A stretch of DNA of 46,275 bases, from positions 1-46,275 of the forward strand of contig NZ_RYFF01000042.1 in the NCBI RefSeq assembly GCF_004138165.1, given 5' to 3'. Below, piece by piece: positions 33,749-42,739 of this stretch. Source of the stretch: Candidatus Chloroploca sp. Khr17. Lineage in GTDB: Bacteria > Chloroflexota > Chloroflexia > Chloroflexales > Chloroflexaceae. Under the pieces are notes generated by a model. The model was not told where the DNA came from, made no database searches, and saw nothing but the letters and a program-made list of their open reading frames with translations. Numbering within the stretch: position 1 is the first letter of the stretch; every line of letters starts with the position of its first letter. A program made the translations under genes and the position numbers.

Positions 33749-34504
33749 CTAACGCAATTCATACGTCAACTGCACCTGCGCAGTGATGACCTGCTCGCCG
33801 GGTTGGACTGGGACTGGAGCACCCATAGCTTCGCCGCGGGCACTCATCGCCATGTCGAGCATCGGGAAGGGCGAGGCCGAGCCGACGTTTTCGGTGATGA
33901 CCAGCACTGTTCCGAGGGTTGCACCACTGGTACGCGCCATCTGATCAGCCCGGTCGCGCCCATCAAGAATGGCCGCATCGCGAGCCTGGGCCTGGGCCGT
34001 CTTGAGATCGCTCAGGCCAAAGTTGATCCCGTAGATGCGATTGGCCCCTGACTGCACAACCTGATCGAGCAGCGTGCCGGCATTATCGAGATCGCGGATC
34101 GTCACCATCACCATGTTGCTGACTTGATACCCTGTCACCGCACGGCCATTGGTATCATAGGTTGGTGAAATCGAGAAGCCGCTCGTCTGCAGATCTTTGT
34201 CGTCAATGCCAAGCTGTTTCATCTGATCGATGATCGCCTGGGCCTGCGCCGTATTCTGCGCCAGAGCCTCCTGGGTCGTTGGTGCGCTTGTCTCGACCCC
34301 AATCTGGACGGTTGCCATATCGGGGGCCACCCGAACTTCGCCATTGCCAATCACCGTAATCTGGCGCATCCCGGCAACTCCTGCTTGCGCCTGCGCCGGG
34401 GTTGGTTGTTGCAGACTCATCGCGGCAAAGGCTCCGCCGACAAGGGCCAACACCAGCACGGCCCCGAGTAAAACCCCAATTAGGGTTGTTGAACGTGTTT
34501 GCAT
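33749..34504 (-). CDS. SIMPL-domain (DUF541) secreted protein
   Basis: A 251-residue exported protein: signal anchor MQTRSTTLIGVLLGAVLVLA, then the SIMPL domain (ITVIGNGEVRVAPDMATVQIGVET, shown in part: GNGEVRVAPDMATVQIGV). The domain has ISPTYD, GYQVSNMVMVTIRDLD and NFGLSDLKTAQAQARDAA typical of DUF541. These oligomeric periplasmic or cell-surface proteins are of uncertain function, often linked to stress. The start at 34504 follows GAGGAG. An ATG at 34543 is too far out. Probably co-transcribed with the lipoprotein gene just upstream. Confidence 0.87.
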   Translation of the reverse strand: MQTRSTTLIGVLLGAVLVLALVGGAFAAMSLQQPTPAQAQAGVAGMRQITVIGNGEVRVAPDMATVQIGVETSAPTTQEALAQNTAQAQAIIDQMKQLGIDDKDLQTSGFSISPTYDTNGRAVTGYQVSNMVMVTIRDLDNAGTLLDQVVQSGANRIYGINFGLSDLKTAQAQARDAAILDGRDRADQMARTSGATLGTVLVITENVGSASPFPMLDMAMSARGEAMGAPVPVQPGEQVITAQVQLTYELR

Positions 34505-34578
34505 GATTATTTCTCCTCTTCCATTTGAAATTCCTGGGGGCATGGGCGGCGCCGTGGGGGCACGCCGCCGCCGTGCCC

Positions 34579-35085
34579 CTACCGCGTAGGTGCAACGGTT
34601 GGTAGTTCGCCGGTCGGGTTTTCACAAAGCCGGAAGGCATCTCGGCTATCGACGCGGTAATCGTAGAAGACACCGGCCACATCAAAAACAACATGGTAAC
34701 CCTCAACGAGCGCCTGGGTATACATCATGCCCGGCTCGGGGCACCCCAGTGAGCCATCCGACCAGACGACAGCCTCGTCGCGGATCACGACAATCGCCTC
34801 GCGCTCGGCACCTGTCCGTGCGATCACATCGGCCAGCAAGCGTTCAAGCAACTCGGCTGGCGCTTCGCCCGTGACAGGCAGGGCCGTTGGCGGCACCGGC
34901 ACCGGGGTTGCTTGTGGCTGCGGTGGAAGCGTTGCCTCGGGGACGGGTGCGGCCTCGGGGATGGGCGTGGCGGTGGCTGGCTGACGCTCAACTATGGTTG
35001 GCACGCCCGGGACTGCACCGGTATCGACGCTGCCACATGCGGTGAGTACAAACAGGGCGCTCATTATCAGACCAAATAAACGCAT
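34579..35085 (-). CDS. Small lipoprotein with a conserved 'DGSLGCPEPGM' domain
   Basis: A 168-residue lipoprotein: lipobox LTAC at residues 14-17, a long Pro/Ala/Thr linker, then a compact domain from about residue 75 with VVWSDGSLGCPEPGMMYTQA and VFYDYRVD (in part). I recall such a 'W.DxSLGCPxPG' domain on other exported Chloroflexi proteins, but no function. GAGAGGA precedes the start. It lies 74 bases upstream of the SIMPL gene on the same strand. Confidence 0.75.
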   Translation of the reverse strand: MRLFGLIMSALFVLTACGSVDTGAVPGVPTIVERQPATATPIPEAAPVPEATLPPQPQATPVPVPPTALPVTGEAPAELLERLLADVIARTGAEREAIVVIRDEAVVWSDGSLGCPEPGMMYTQALVEGYHVVFDVAGVFYDYRVDSRDAFRLCENPTGELPTVAPTR

Positions 35086-35296
35086 AGCAGTCCTCTCTTT
35101 CCTATGCTTTCCTTCATAGAGTAAGACGTGATCCTACGCTGTTTCGTTCCGCTGGATGCTTGCCGAGGCGGGCATCCAGCGGATAAATCCGGTTGACAGG
35201 CCGTCCCGGCGCGGTCTGGGTGCCCGTGGGCGCAGGTATGACGTATCTTTTTGCCCCTACGAGCGGTAGATCACTCGGGAGGTAGAAAGAGGTGTT

Positions 35297-36778
35297 ATGC
35301 TGATCCGCCTTGTGATAGCCTGGTTGTTAGGCATTGTTGTTGCTGATATGCTAACCCCATCGCTGGTGTTGATGTGGAGCATTGCGGGGGGGGCGTTGGT
35401 CGGTGTGGGTCTGTTTCATCGGCAGCCGAACTTACGCCTGATAGCCCTGCTGGCCCTGGTGGGGAGCCTGGGCGGGCTTCGCTATCAGACGGCGATCCCT
35501 CCCCCTGGGGCGGATCATGTTGCGATGCTGATTGGCCGTGGCGAGCAGACCATGATTGGCTGGGTTGCCGCTGATCCACGGCGCAGCGATGATGGGCAAC
35601 GGCTTGTCTTGCAGATAGAGGCAGTCCGCGTAGGAAACGAGGCTCGTCGGGCGGAGGGCCTAGTGCAACTTACGGTGGCACCGTATCCTGCTTACCACTA
35701 TGGGCAGCGTCTGTTCGTCACTGGAGCCTTGCAACAACCGCGGCTTGCCGAACGCCCAGGAAGCTTCGATTACCGCGCTTATCTGGCGCACCGAGGCATC
35801 TTTGCGATCCTCAACCAGCCAGCGAAGCTTACCGTGCTCGAGGGTGACGTAGGGGTACCCCCACTCCGCATGCTCCTGCAATTTCGCGAGCACTGCCGCC
35901 AGTTGATGATCCGCATGCTCCCTGAACCACAGGCGGCCATCGGGGTCGGCATTCTGCTAGGCATTCAATCAAGCATCCCAGACGAGACCTACACCACCTT
36001 TTCGGTGACGGGCACCAGCCACATTCTCGTCGTCTCGGGCTGGAACTTCACGATTGTTGCCACGTTGCTTGCGGGAGTCGCCACACGGCTACGCATGGGA
36101 CGTGGATCTGCGCTTGGTCTCGCCCTGAGCGTCATGTGGATCTACGCCTTTTTTACCGGGGCCTCTGCGGCGGTCTTACGAGCCGCAGTCATGGCAAGCC
36201 TGGCAGCAATTGGGCGAGCGGCGGATCGTGAGCGCGAACCGTGGCACCTGCTCGCTGGCGGGTGTGGTCTGCTTACCATCGCCGACCCGCATGCCCTCTG
36301 GGATGTTGGCTTTCAACTCTCGGCGCTGGCGACGGCGAGTCTGTTTGCGTTTGCCCGACCCATTGAGCAACGTCTCGCCCGTCACCGTCCGTTTACGTGG
36401 GCAGTCTTTGCCCCGCTCAGTGAAGCCTTCACGGCCACGATGGCGGCACAGGTACTGACCTTACCCTTGATCCTCTACCAATTTGGCAACCTGAGCCTCG
36501 TTGCCCCGCTCGCCAACATTCTGCTGGTGCCGATCGTCCCGTATGCGATGGCCGCGTGCACCCTGGCCCTGCTCGCCGGATTGCTCTGGCTCCCGCTGGG
36601 GCAACTCCTTGGCCCGCTCGCGTGGCTCCCGGTCGCGTGGTTGACCGAAGGCGCGCGGGTACTTGCCATGCCCGCGTGGGCGGCGACCCAGATTCCACCC
36701 TTTCCGCTCTGGATCATGCTCGGCTACTATGGGCTTATTCTTGCAGGCTGGATGCGGCGCCTACGCAGCGTGCCTTAA
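35297..36778 (+). CDS. ComEC/Rec2-like competence membrane protein (channel domain only)
   Basis: A 493-residue polytopic membrane protein. A DUF4131-type soluble stretch (residues about 60-190) is followed by the competence core with GTSHILVVSGWNFTIVATLL, a run of membrane helices, and an LVVPLAN-like VAPLANILLVPIVPY segment. ComEC moves single-stranded DNA across the membrane during transformation. Full-length ComEC (about 750 residues) also has a C-terminal metallo-β-lactamase nuclease domain, which is missing here, so the nuclease may be encoded elsewhere. AGAGG precedes the ATG. The gene is isolated. A hairpin without T run follows the stop. Confidence 0.87.
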   Translation: MLIRLVIAWLLGIVVADMLTPSLVLMWSIAGGALVGVGLFHRQPNLRLIALLALVGSLGGLRYQTAIPPPGADHVAMLIGRGEQTMIGWVAADPRRSDDGQRLVLQIEAVRVGNEARRAEGLVQLTVAPYPAYHYGQRLFVTGALQQPRLAERPGSFDYRAYLAHRGIFAILNQPAKLTVLEGDVGVPPLRMLLQFREHCRQLMIRMLPEPQAAIGVGILLGIQSSIPDETYTTFSVTGTSHILVVSGWNFTIVATLLAGVATRLRMGRGSALGLALSVMWIYAFFTGASAAVLRAAVMASLAAIGRAADREREPWHLLAGGCGLLTIADPHALWDVGFQLSALATASLFAFARPIEQRLARHRPFTWAVFAPLSEAFTATMAAQVLTLPLILYQFGNLSLVAPLANILLVPIVPYAMAACTLALLAGLLWLPLGQLLGPLAWLPVAWLTEGARVLAMPAWAATQIPPFPLWIMLGYYGLILAGWMRRLRSVP

Positions 36779-36790
36779 GCGGATTTAGCA

Positions 36791-36824
36791 ACCCAAAAGG
36801 CCAGCATGTGCTGGCCTTTTGGGT
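36791..36824. terminator. Perfect hairpin after the comEC-like gene, no U-tract
   Basis: Arms ACCCAAAAGGCCAGCA (36791-36806) and its complement (36809-36824). It starts 13 bases past the stop codon; the loop is two to four bases. Confidence 0.55.
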
Positions 36825-36864
36825 ACAGACAAGGTTTCAGAAAGAGCCTTTGCGTGGGGCAGTT

Positions 36865-37032
36865 GGAGTGCCGACTTCAGTCGGCTTCCCACTCAGCTGA
36901 CTGATGGTCTTCCAGAAATGAATCCGGTCTCGCCCGCGCAGGCGGGCTTCGCTTCCCCGAGCCGAGGGCTTCAGCCCCACGGCATCGGGCGGATAGCGGA
37001 TCATTTCCTGCAAAACCATAAGTCGGCACTCC
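36865..37032. repeat. MITE-like element, copy B (168 bp)
   Basis: Terminal inverted repeats GGAGTGCCGACTT (start) and AAGTCGGCACTCC (end at 37032). The interior is nearly identical to copy A at 29902. It contains no gene and lies between comEC-like and lycopene-cyclase genes that converge. The remaining bases of 36779-37093 show only the hairpin. Confidence 0.8.
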
Positions 37033-37093
37033 AAACGGTCAAGCAAGCATACCCCATGCCGAAACATGTCTAACACGCGAAGTAGATGAGCGT

Positions 37094-38296
37094 CTAATCC
37101 GGAACAGGATAGGGGCCGTCCCCGCGACGCAACGGCTCAATGAAATGATCGCGAAGGCGGATCCCAAGGAGCTCAATCGCTGTAGCTAGAAACGCGGGCA
37201 CATTGACGGTACCCATCAAGATCACATCTTCGAGCAGTAGCGTCTCTTCATCGAGGAAACGGAGCACATGGCGAGGATTATTCCGCGAAAAGAGCTGGCT
37301 AAAGAAATCGGCCCCGCGCTCACGCCCGGTATCAAGCACCTTGAGCAAGACACTATCCATCGCCGCATGGCGATTCCATGCCCGTTCGCGGTAGAAAGGC
37401 TGCCCCGTCAAGGCCATACTCGCGGCAATTCGCGCGGACTGGCGTTGGATGCGTTGGAAGGTATACCCAGTCGAAGCCTTGGTTTGCCCTCCGGCAGTGC
37501 CAATATTGAGCACATGGGGGCTAGGTCGGCGTACCAAGGGCGCATCACTCATCGGAATAACCCCGAATTCGCAATGCTCAATCGCATAACTGGTCAAGCC
37601 AAGGCGTTCGCTGATATAGTGTTTAAGTTGGCGGTCATACTCCTCTTGCGGCACCAGCGTCGGCGAAAAATAGGTAAACTCAACCAGGGCCGTATAGGGA
37701 TCAAAGGGCAGCACATAGACAAAGCGGACATCGTGCTCTTGCGGGACACGGAAATCCATAAAAGTTGGCGCTGCTGGCTCAAAAGCCGGCGCAGGCGTCC
37801 GAATGACCCAGCCCTTGAAATGCTGAAGCCAGTAGGTATAACCGGGTAGTTGGGGTTGCGGGCGCATAATGCTATTGAATGCCCAGTTCCCCTGATAGGG
37901 TTGCCCATCAACCCAGACCGTCACCCCATCGGGCTGATCTTCAATGCGATCCACCGACCCGTGCAGACGAGTAATCTGAGGCTGGGTTTGCAGCCACTGC
38001 TCGAGGAACTGATAAAAATCGAGCCCCTGGATCATCTTATAGCGATAGGGCGCAATCGCGAGACGCTGCGAATGCGTCTCACTATGAAACCAGAGATGTT
38101 CCCAACTGCGGAACACCACCGGCTCAAAGGCACCGTCGCCCACCTCCCAAAAGCACCAGGTACGGTCGTTGCGAACCTTGACTTCGCGATCAACCAGAAG
38201 GATACGGTGATTATGCAGACCTGCTTTACCAAGATGATACGCCAGGCTCAGGCCTGACGCACCACCGCCAGCGATAATAGAGTCAAAACGTTGCAC
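37094..38296 (-). CDS. Lycopene cyclase family protein (copy 1)
   Basis: A 400-residue FAD/NAD-dependent flavoprotein. The N terminus FDSIIAGGGASGLSLAYHL is the dinucleotide-binding motif; KVRNDRTWCFWE is the family mark of CrtY-type lycopene cyclases; NIGTAGGQTKASTGYTFQRIQ also matches. Such enzymes close the ends of lycopene to β-rings; filamentous anoxygenic phototrophs need this for γ- or β-carotene. It is one of two paralogues (about 40% identical by eye) that flank rho on the same strand. The gene starts 28 bases past rho's stop, so it may be read through from rho. A split of mono- and bi-cyclising activities is an inference. Confidence 0.83.
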   Translation of the reverse strand: MQRFDSIIAGGGASGLSLAYHLGKAGLHNHRILLVDREVKVRNDRTWCFWEVGDGAFEPVVFRSWEHLWFHSETHSQRLAIAPYRYKMIQGLDFYQFLEQWLQTQPQITRLHGSVDRIEDQPDGVTVWVDGQPYQGNWAFNSIMRPQPQLPGYTYWLQHFKGWVIRTPAPAFEPAAPTFMDFRVPQEHDVRFVYVLPFDPYTALVEFTYFSPTLVPQEEYDRQLKHYISERLGLTSYAIEHCEFGVIPMSDAPLVRRPSPHVLNIGTAGGQTKASTGYTFQRIQRQSARIAASMALTGQPFYRERAWNRHAAMDSVLLKVLDTGRERGADFFSQLFSRNNPRHVLRFLDEETLLLEDVILMGTVNVPAFLATAIELLGIRLRDHFIEPLRRGDGPYPVPD

Positions 38297-38324
38297 AGAA
38301 GAAGCCTCATTTCAGCATCATGTC

Positions 38325-39572
38325 TTATCCGCCTTTACTTAGTGTAGCAAGAAACTCGATATTCGTCTTGGTCTTGGACATCCGGGTCAGCATCAACTCA
38401 GTGCCTTCGTTATCACCGAGCATACTTACCATCCGGCGCAGCGTCCAGACCTGGCGGAGAGCATCGGGCGGCAGCAACAACTCTTCGCGGCGGGTACTCG
38501 AGCGCTGAATATCGAGCGCGGGGAAGATCCGCTTCTCGGCGAGCTTGCGGTCGAGGTGCAGTTCCATATTGCCGGTGCCTTTAAACTCTTCGTAGATGAC
38601 ATCGTCCATGCGACTACCGGTATCAACCAGGCAGGTAGCAATAATCGTCAGCGAGCCACCGTCCTCGATATTACGTGCGGCCCCAAAGAAGCGTTTGGGC
38701 GGATAGAGCGCGACGGGATCGATGCCGCCAGAGAGGGTGCGGCCACTGGGGGGCATATCGAGGTTATAGGCGCGGGCGAGGCGGGTAATCGAGTCCATCA
38801 AAATCACCACATCCTGGCCGCCTTCCACGAGGCGTTTTGCTCGCTCGAGGGTCATCTCGGCGACCTTGGTATGATCCTCAACCGGCTCATCAAACGTCGA
38901 AGAGATCACATCGCCCTTAACCGAGCGACGCATATCAGTCACCTCTTCGGGGCGTTCGCCAATGAGGAGCACCATCAAATGGCAATCGGCATAATTGGTC
39001 GAAATGCCATTGGCGATAGCCTTGAGCAGCATCGTCTTGCCGGCTTTGGGGGGTGACACAATCAAACCACGTTGACCGCGCCCAATCGGGGCAATCAGGT
39101 CAACTAGGCGTGTATGCAACAAATTCGGCTCGGTTTCAAGCTTAATCTGCTGATTGGGGAAGATCGGAGTCAACTGATCAAACAGGGGGCGTTTGCGCGC
39201 TGTCTCGGGATCAACGCCATTGATCAATTCAACCCGGAGGAGCGAATAGAAGCGCTCGCTCTCTTTAGGAGGGCGAATCTGGCCCCAGATGCGATCACCG
39301 GTACGCAGCCCAAAACGTCGAATCTGTGATTGCGAGACATAGACATCATCCGCGCCAGGCAGCATCCGTTCGCCACGCAGAAAACCAAAGCCATCGGACA
39401 CAACATCAAGAATACCATCACTAAACGTATTGCCCTGCTCTTCTGACTGAGCCTGGAGCAATTTGAAGATAAGATCCTGCTTTTTGAGACCGCTATAGCC
39501 TGTAATATCAAGCTTGCGAGCCATTTCGCGCAGATCATGCAGCGTTTTCAGCTCTAATTCACCAACGTTCAC
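38325..39572 (-). CDS. rho: Transcription termination factor Rho
   Basis: A 415-residue hexameric RNA-DNA helicase. An N-terminal Rho-N helical part ([20 protein letters not shown]) leads the cold-shock RNA-binding domain ([12 protein letters not shown]). Walker A is [16 protein letters not shown], and the Q-loop and R-loop segments are present ([16 protein letters not shown]). It terminates transcripts at rut sites. The start is taken as GTG 39572 because AAGGAG precedes it at nine bases; the ATG at 39608 has no good site. The many hairpins without U-tracts in this window fit an active Rho. Confidence 0.92.
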   Translation of the reverse strand: MNVGELELKTLHDLREMARKLDITGYSGLKKQDLIFKLLQAQSEEQGNTFSDGILDVVSDGFGFLRGERMLPGADDVYVSQSQIRRFGLRTGDRIWGQIRPPKESERFYSLLRVELINGVDPETARKRPLFDQLTPIFPNQQIKLETEPNLLHTRLVDLIAPIGRGQRGLIVSPPKAGKTMLLKAIANGISTNYADCHLMVLLIGERPEEVTDMRRSVKGDVISSTFDEPVEDHTKVAEMTLERAKRLVEGGQDVVILMDSITRLARAYNLDMPPSGRTLSGGIDPVALYPPKRFFGAARNIEDGGSLTIIATCLVDTGSRMDDVIYEEFKGTGNMELHLDRKLAEKRIFPALDIQRSSTRREELLLPPDALRQVWTLRRMVSMLGDNEGTELMLTRMSKTKTNIEFLATLSKGG

Positions 39573-40035
39573 GATCGTGCTCTCCTTGGGGTTGGTCACA
39601 TGCATCACATAGATTTGGTGGGAAGAAGATCGGGCGAGGATGTCGCACCATACACGAAGAGACGCAGAGGCACCGTGGCGTGAGAGCGCGCCGCGTCACC
39701 TGCGGGTGCGCCAGAGGCGCAGGGGCGATAGACCCCAACGAACAGAGTGGAGACACAAGGGCTCAAGAGCCGTAGTATGGCTCTACACATACACGTAACC
39801 AGCTACAGAGGTTATCTGATTGCACAAAAGAGCCAAGGGAAAAAGGGAACCAATGGGGGACAATCGAGGCTGCCAGTTTACCAGGATTTCGCTGGTGCAT
39901 AGACAGAACAAGCATCGGGCAGTCTGATTTCTCGGGATAGTATAGCATAGGTATGCACATTGCGCAATAGGATTGTTGGGTCGTTGTATCTTTTGCGCAG
40001 CGTGGTGCAGATGTTTTAAGCAATGGATTCGCTAC
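39573..40035. other. Non-coding interval between two converging-order genes on the minus strand
   Basis: No gene with support is seen in these 463 bases, between the lycopene cyclase copy 2 stop and rho. A small hairpin (AGAGCC/GGCTCT, 39766-39784) is present. The region likely carries the rho promoter, but no clear -10/-35 pair stands out. Confidence 0.4.
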
Positions 40036-41295
40036 TTAAAACATCCGCACCGCATTGTGTAACCACCCATCGCCTTCGGCATCATAGTGTTCGGGATGGG
40101 AATCAGGCGGGGGTTGAATCAGCCGGGCAAAGGGATGCATGTGCTTGTTATGAGTCAATTGCCATTGAAGCGCGACCTGAATAAATTGCCAGGGCGGCAT
40201 GGTTGCGATCAGTTGAAGATTTTCGAGCGGGGTAGCTTCTTCATCCAGGAAACGCAAGATCCGCTGAATCGGGTTATGCTCGAACATGTTAGTAAAGACC
40301 GATTTGAGTTCTTCACCATAGTGATCCATCATTTCGAGCATAATGGTATCGAGGAGGCGATAGCGGCGGGCATCTTCAGGCACATCAAAGGGATGCCCAT
40401 AGTAGATGAGGGACTGGATAAGCGCGGCAGTATCTTGCTGGATGCGCACAAAGGCATACCCGGTCGTTGGCTTGACGCGCCCACCTTTGGTCCCAATGGT
40501 CATCACGCGTTCACCAATGCGCCGCGGGAAGGGCTGATCGGTTGCGGGAATGACGCCCTGTTCTTCAGCGACAATCTGATAGGCCGTGACGTCCAAGACA
40601 TGCGCCAGGTATTCATGCAAGGCTTCGGCATACGCCTGATTGCTAAAGCGCTGATCAGAGAAGACGGTGAATTCGACCAGCGCACGGCGCGGTGAGAAAG
40701 GCAGAACATAGAAGAAGCGCGTTTCACCCGCCTGTGGGGTGCGAAAGTCCATCAAGGTCGCGGCGTTGGGGCGAAAGACATCGGTAGCCGTTTCGATCTC
40801 CCAGCCCTTGAAATGGAGTTGGAGGTACTGGTAACGCTCGTCATCTAGGCGTTCGCTCGGGCGGAAAATGCTATCAAAGACCCATGTGCCGGTGTAGATC
40901 TGATCACCAACAATGACCTGCGCAACCTGTGGGCCATCAATGATCTGCTCGACATGGCCTTGCAGCAAGGTCACATGTGGGCAAGCCTGCAACGCGGCGT
41001 GAACAAACTGATAGAAATCGATACCGCGGATCATCTGATAGCGATAGTTGTGCAGATCAAGTACCTGACCACGTTCATCATCAGCCAGATGCAACTGTTC
41101 CCACGACCGATAGACAATCGGTTCAAACGGGGTGGGTTGGTCAGTCCAGAAAGCCCAGGTACGGTCATTGCGCTGCTTGTTGCCTTTGTCAATGACCAGG
41201 ATCGAGGAGTCACGCAGGGGGCTGTTGATCAACTGGTAGGCAAGGCTCAGCCCGGCTGCCCCACCGCCCGCAATAATGAAGTCATAGTGTGTCAT
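40036..41295 (-). CDS. Lycopene cyclase family protein (copy 2)
   Basis: A 419-residue paralogue of copy 1: IIAGGGAAGLSLAYQL, KQRNDRTWAFW and IGTKGGRVKPTTGYAFVRIQ align directly. Most of the length, including the LDFYQF-like GIDFYQF segment, matches. It lacks nothing obvious for activity. GAGGAG precedes the start. It is the first of three co-directional genes (copy 2, rho, copy 1) though 463 bases of non-coding DNA separate it from rho. The pair could hold different ring-forming or end-group activities, or one may work on a modified carotenoid. Confidence 0.82.
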   Translation of the reverse strand: MTHYDFIIAGGGAAGLSLAYQLINSPLRDSSILVIDKGNKQRNDRTWAFWTDQPTPFEPIVYRSWEQLHLADDERGQVLDLHNYRYQMIRGIDFYQFVHAALQACPHVTLLQGHVEQIIDGPQVAQVIVGDQIYTGTWVFDSIFRPSERLDDERYQYLQLHFKGWEIETATDVFRPNAATLMDFRTPQAGETRFFYVLPFSPRRALVEFTVFSDQRFSNQAYAEALHEYLAHVLDVTAYQIVAEEQGVIPATDQPFPRRIGERVMTIGTKGGRVKPTTGYAFVRIQQDTAALIQSLIYYGHPFDVPEDARRYRLLDTIMLEMMDHYGEELKSVFTNMFEHNPIQRILRFLDEEATPLENLQLIATMPPWQFIQVALQWQLTHNKHMHPFARLIQPPPDSHPEHYDAEGDGWLHNAVRMF

Positions 41296-41439
41296 ATGCC
41301 AATGCTCCTCACACGTTTTGCGCTGATCGCCACAAGGTCATGATACTACATAGGCACCCCTCTATGCCTTGAGTCTCAGGGCTGATTAGCGACCAGGTGA
41401 TCGTCTTAGACGCAATACCTTGCAAAGAAGACGGTTTTT

Positions 41440-41494
41440 TTGACGCAAAGGCGCAAAGGTGCAATTGACGCAAAGGCGCAAAGGCGCGAAGGCG
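41440..41494 (+). repeat. Two TTGACGCAAAGGCGC-family repeats in tandem
   Basis: TTGACGCAAAGGCGCAAAGG at 41440-41459 and TTGACGCAAAGGCGCAAAGG plus CGCGAAGGCG from 41465. A GGGGCACC/GGGTGCCC hairpin (about 41515-41536) follows. The interval 41296-41662 holds no gene otherwise. Confidence 0.7.
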
Positions 41495-41583
41495 TAACGT
41501 TATTGGAGACAACGGGGCACCCGCAAGGGGTGCCCTTGCGGATGCCTTGGCGGGGTGCATACCCGGAAGATGCAATCGCCCTG

Positions 41584-41622
41584 ACAGAACAGGTCAAACC
41601 CCTCCACAGAACAGGTGAAACC
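41584..41622 (+). promoter_or_regulatory. Direct repeat upstream of the redoxin-like gene, possible operator
   Basis: ACAGAACAGGTCAAACC (41584-41600) and ACAGAACAGGTGAAACC (41606-41622) differ at one base and are spaced 22 bases start to start, two helical turns. A TACAAT -10-like box starts at 41627. The arrangement suggests a regulator site, but it may be a repeat fragment. Confidence 0.4.
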
Positions 41623-41662
41623 AGGGTACAATAAAGATATGGGACAGAAGGGAGAGAGAAAA

Positions 41663-42124
41663 ATGACCTTGAATAATGCAAGCTTTCCCATTGTCGAGGC
41701 TCGTAATCTGAATGGACGAACGCTCACACTTCCCGCAGGTTTTGGCGGCGAGCGCAACCTGGCGCTGGTTGCCTTTCAGCGTTGGCATCAGGTACAGGTT
41801 GATTCCTGGTTTCCTTATCTTGATCAGCAAATGGCTACTTACCCTGGTTTGCGTGTCTATGAGTTGCCGATTATTAGCAACTTTTATAACCTTGCCCGCC
41901 CCTTTATTGATGGGGGCATGGCTTCCACGATTGCCAATGCAGTGGTTCGTGATCGTACCCTGACGGTCTATACCGACGTCAACCGGGTTCGTTCGGCGCT
42001 GCAGATCAAGTCAACAGCGTCAATTACGCTGTTGCTGGTTAACCGCGAGGGCGCAATCTTCTGGCGCGAGAGTGGGGCGTATAGCCCAGCCCGTGCTGCG
42101 GCCCTCGAGCGTGCCTTAGCGTAG
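41663..42124 (+). CDS. Redoxin-like protein without CxxC (hypothetical)
   Basis: A 153-residue soluble protein that looks like a thioredoxin-fold member: VEARNLNGRTLTLPAGF then a strand-helix run (LALVAFQRWHQVQVDSWFPYLDQQ) and a late LLLVNREGAIFWRESG. The usual CxxC or peroxidatic Cys is absent, so redox activity is doubtful. It resembles peroxiredoxin/ATP10-like folds. The start at 41663 follows AGGGAGAGAG; an ATG at 41615 is not supported. Weak assignment. Confidence 0.68.
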   Translation: MTLNNASFPIVEARNLNGRTLTLPAGFGGERNLALVAFQRWHQVQVDSWFPYLDQQMATYPGLRVYELPIISNFYNLARPFIDGGMASTIANAVVRDRTLTVYTDVNRVRSALQIKSTASITLLLVNREGAIFWRESGAYSPARAAALERALA

Positions 42125-42130
42125 GCTTTC

Positions 42131-42171
42131 TTTTGCTGAAAAAGCCAGCTTTGCTGGCTTTTTCAGCAAAA
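42131..42171. terminator. Perfect 19-bp hairpin between convergent genes, no U-tract
   Basis: TTTTGCTGAAAAAGCCAGC (42131-42149) and its complement (42153-42171) around a TTT loop, six bases after the redoxin stop and 28 before the stop of the converging CIA30 gene. Confidence 0.65.
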
Positions 42172-42199
42172 ATGATGAAGGGTATGAGGGCAAGCACAC

Positions 42200-42706
42200 C
42201 TACCACAAGGCGACGCGTGCGATGGCGATGTCGGCATGAAACTGACGCCCGTAGGCGACGATGCCGAGGCGGGTGAGGGCACCGGGGTTGAGGGGCGTTT
42301 CGAGCCATTTGGGGGTAAAGGCCGTGAAGGGCAGTTCGACCAGGTGCCACTGTGCGAGGGCGCGAAACTCGGCCCAGTAGAATTGTTGTGGCCGACGGCA
42401 GGCAGTGGTGCGCAGGTGAACCCGGTAGGTTTCGCCGTTGCCCCACACGCTCAGACGTATGCCCGTATATGCCTGTGCATCAAGCGGGTGCCCGGTTGCG
42501 TCAAGGGGCAAGGCCATCTGTACAAAGCCGCCCTGGTTTTCGAGGCGAACTTCGCCGCGTAAACGGAGACAGCGCTGTCCTTCGATGGTGTCAATGGTGA
42601 CCTCTTCCCGCGAGAGGCCGCCCATGACGCGATCACTAAACCCGCGCCATTGACCGGGTGCCGCCGGATCTTGCAGGTCGCTGAGAAGGTGTGGAGTTGA
42701 TTTCAA
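42200..42706 (-). CDS. CIA30 family protein
   Basis: A 168-residue protein of the CIA30 family (complex I intermediate-associated protein 30; a galactose-binding-like β-sandwich). The signature is WRGFSDRVMGGLSREEV near residue 20, followed by RGEVRLENQGGFVQM and LPFTAFTPKW. In eukaryotes CIA30 helps assemble complex I; bacterial members have no defined role. Nothing here links it to nuo genes. Its 3' end faces the redoxin-like gene across a hairpin. Confidence 0.85.
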   Translation of the reverse strand: MKSTPHLLSDLQDPAAPGQWRGFSDRVMGGLSREEVTIDTIEGQRCLRLRGEVRLENQGGFVQMALPLDATGHPLDAQAYTGIRLSVWGNGETYRVHLRTTACRRPQQFYWAEFRALAQWHLVELPFTAFTPKWLETPLNPGALTRLGIVAYGRQFHADIAIARVALW

Positions 42707-42739
42707 TTGGGCCTTCCTTTGTCGTGCTAATCTTCCTCG

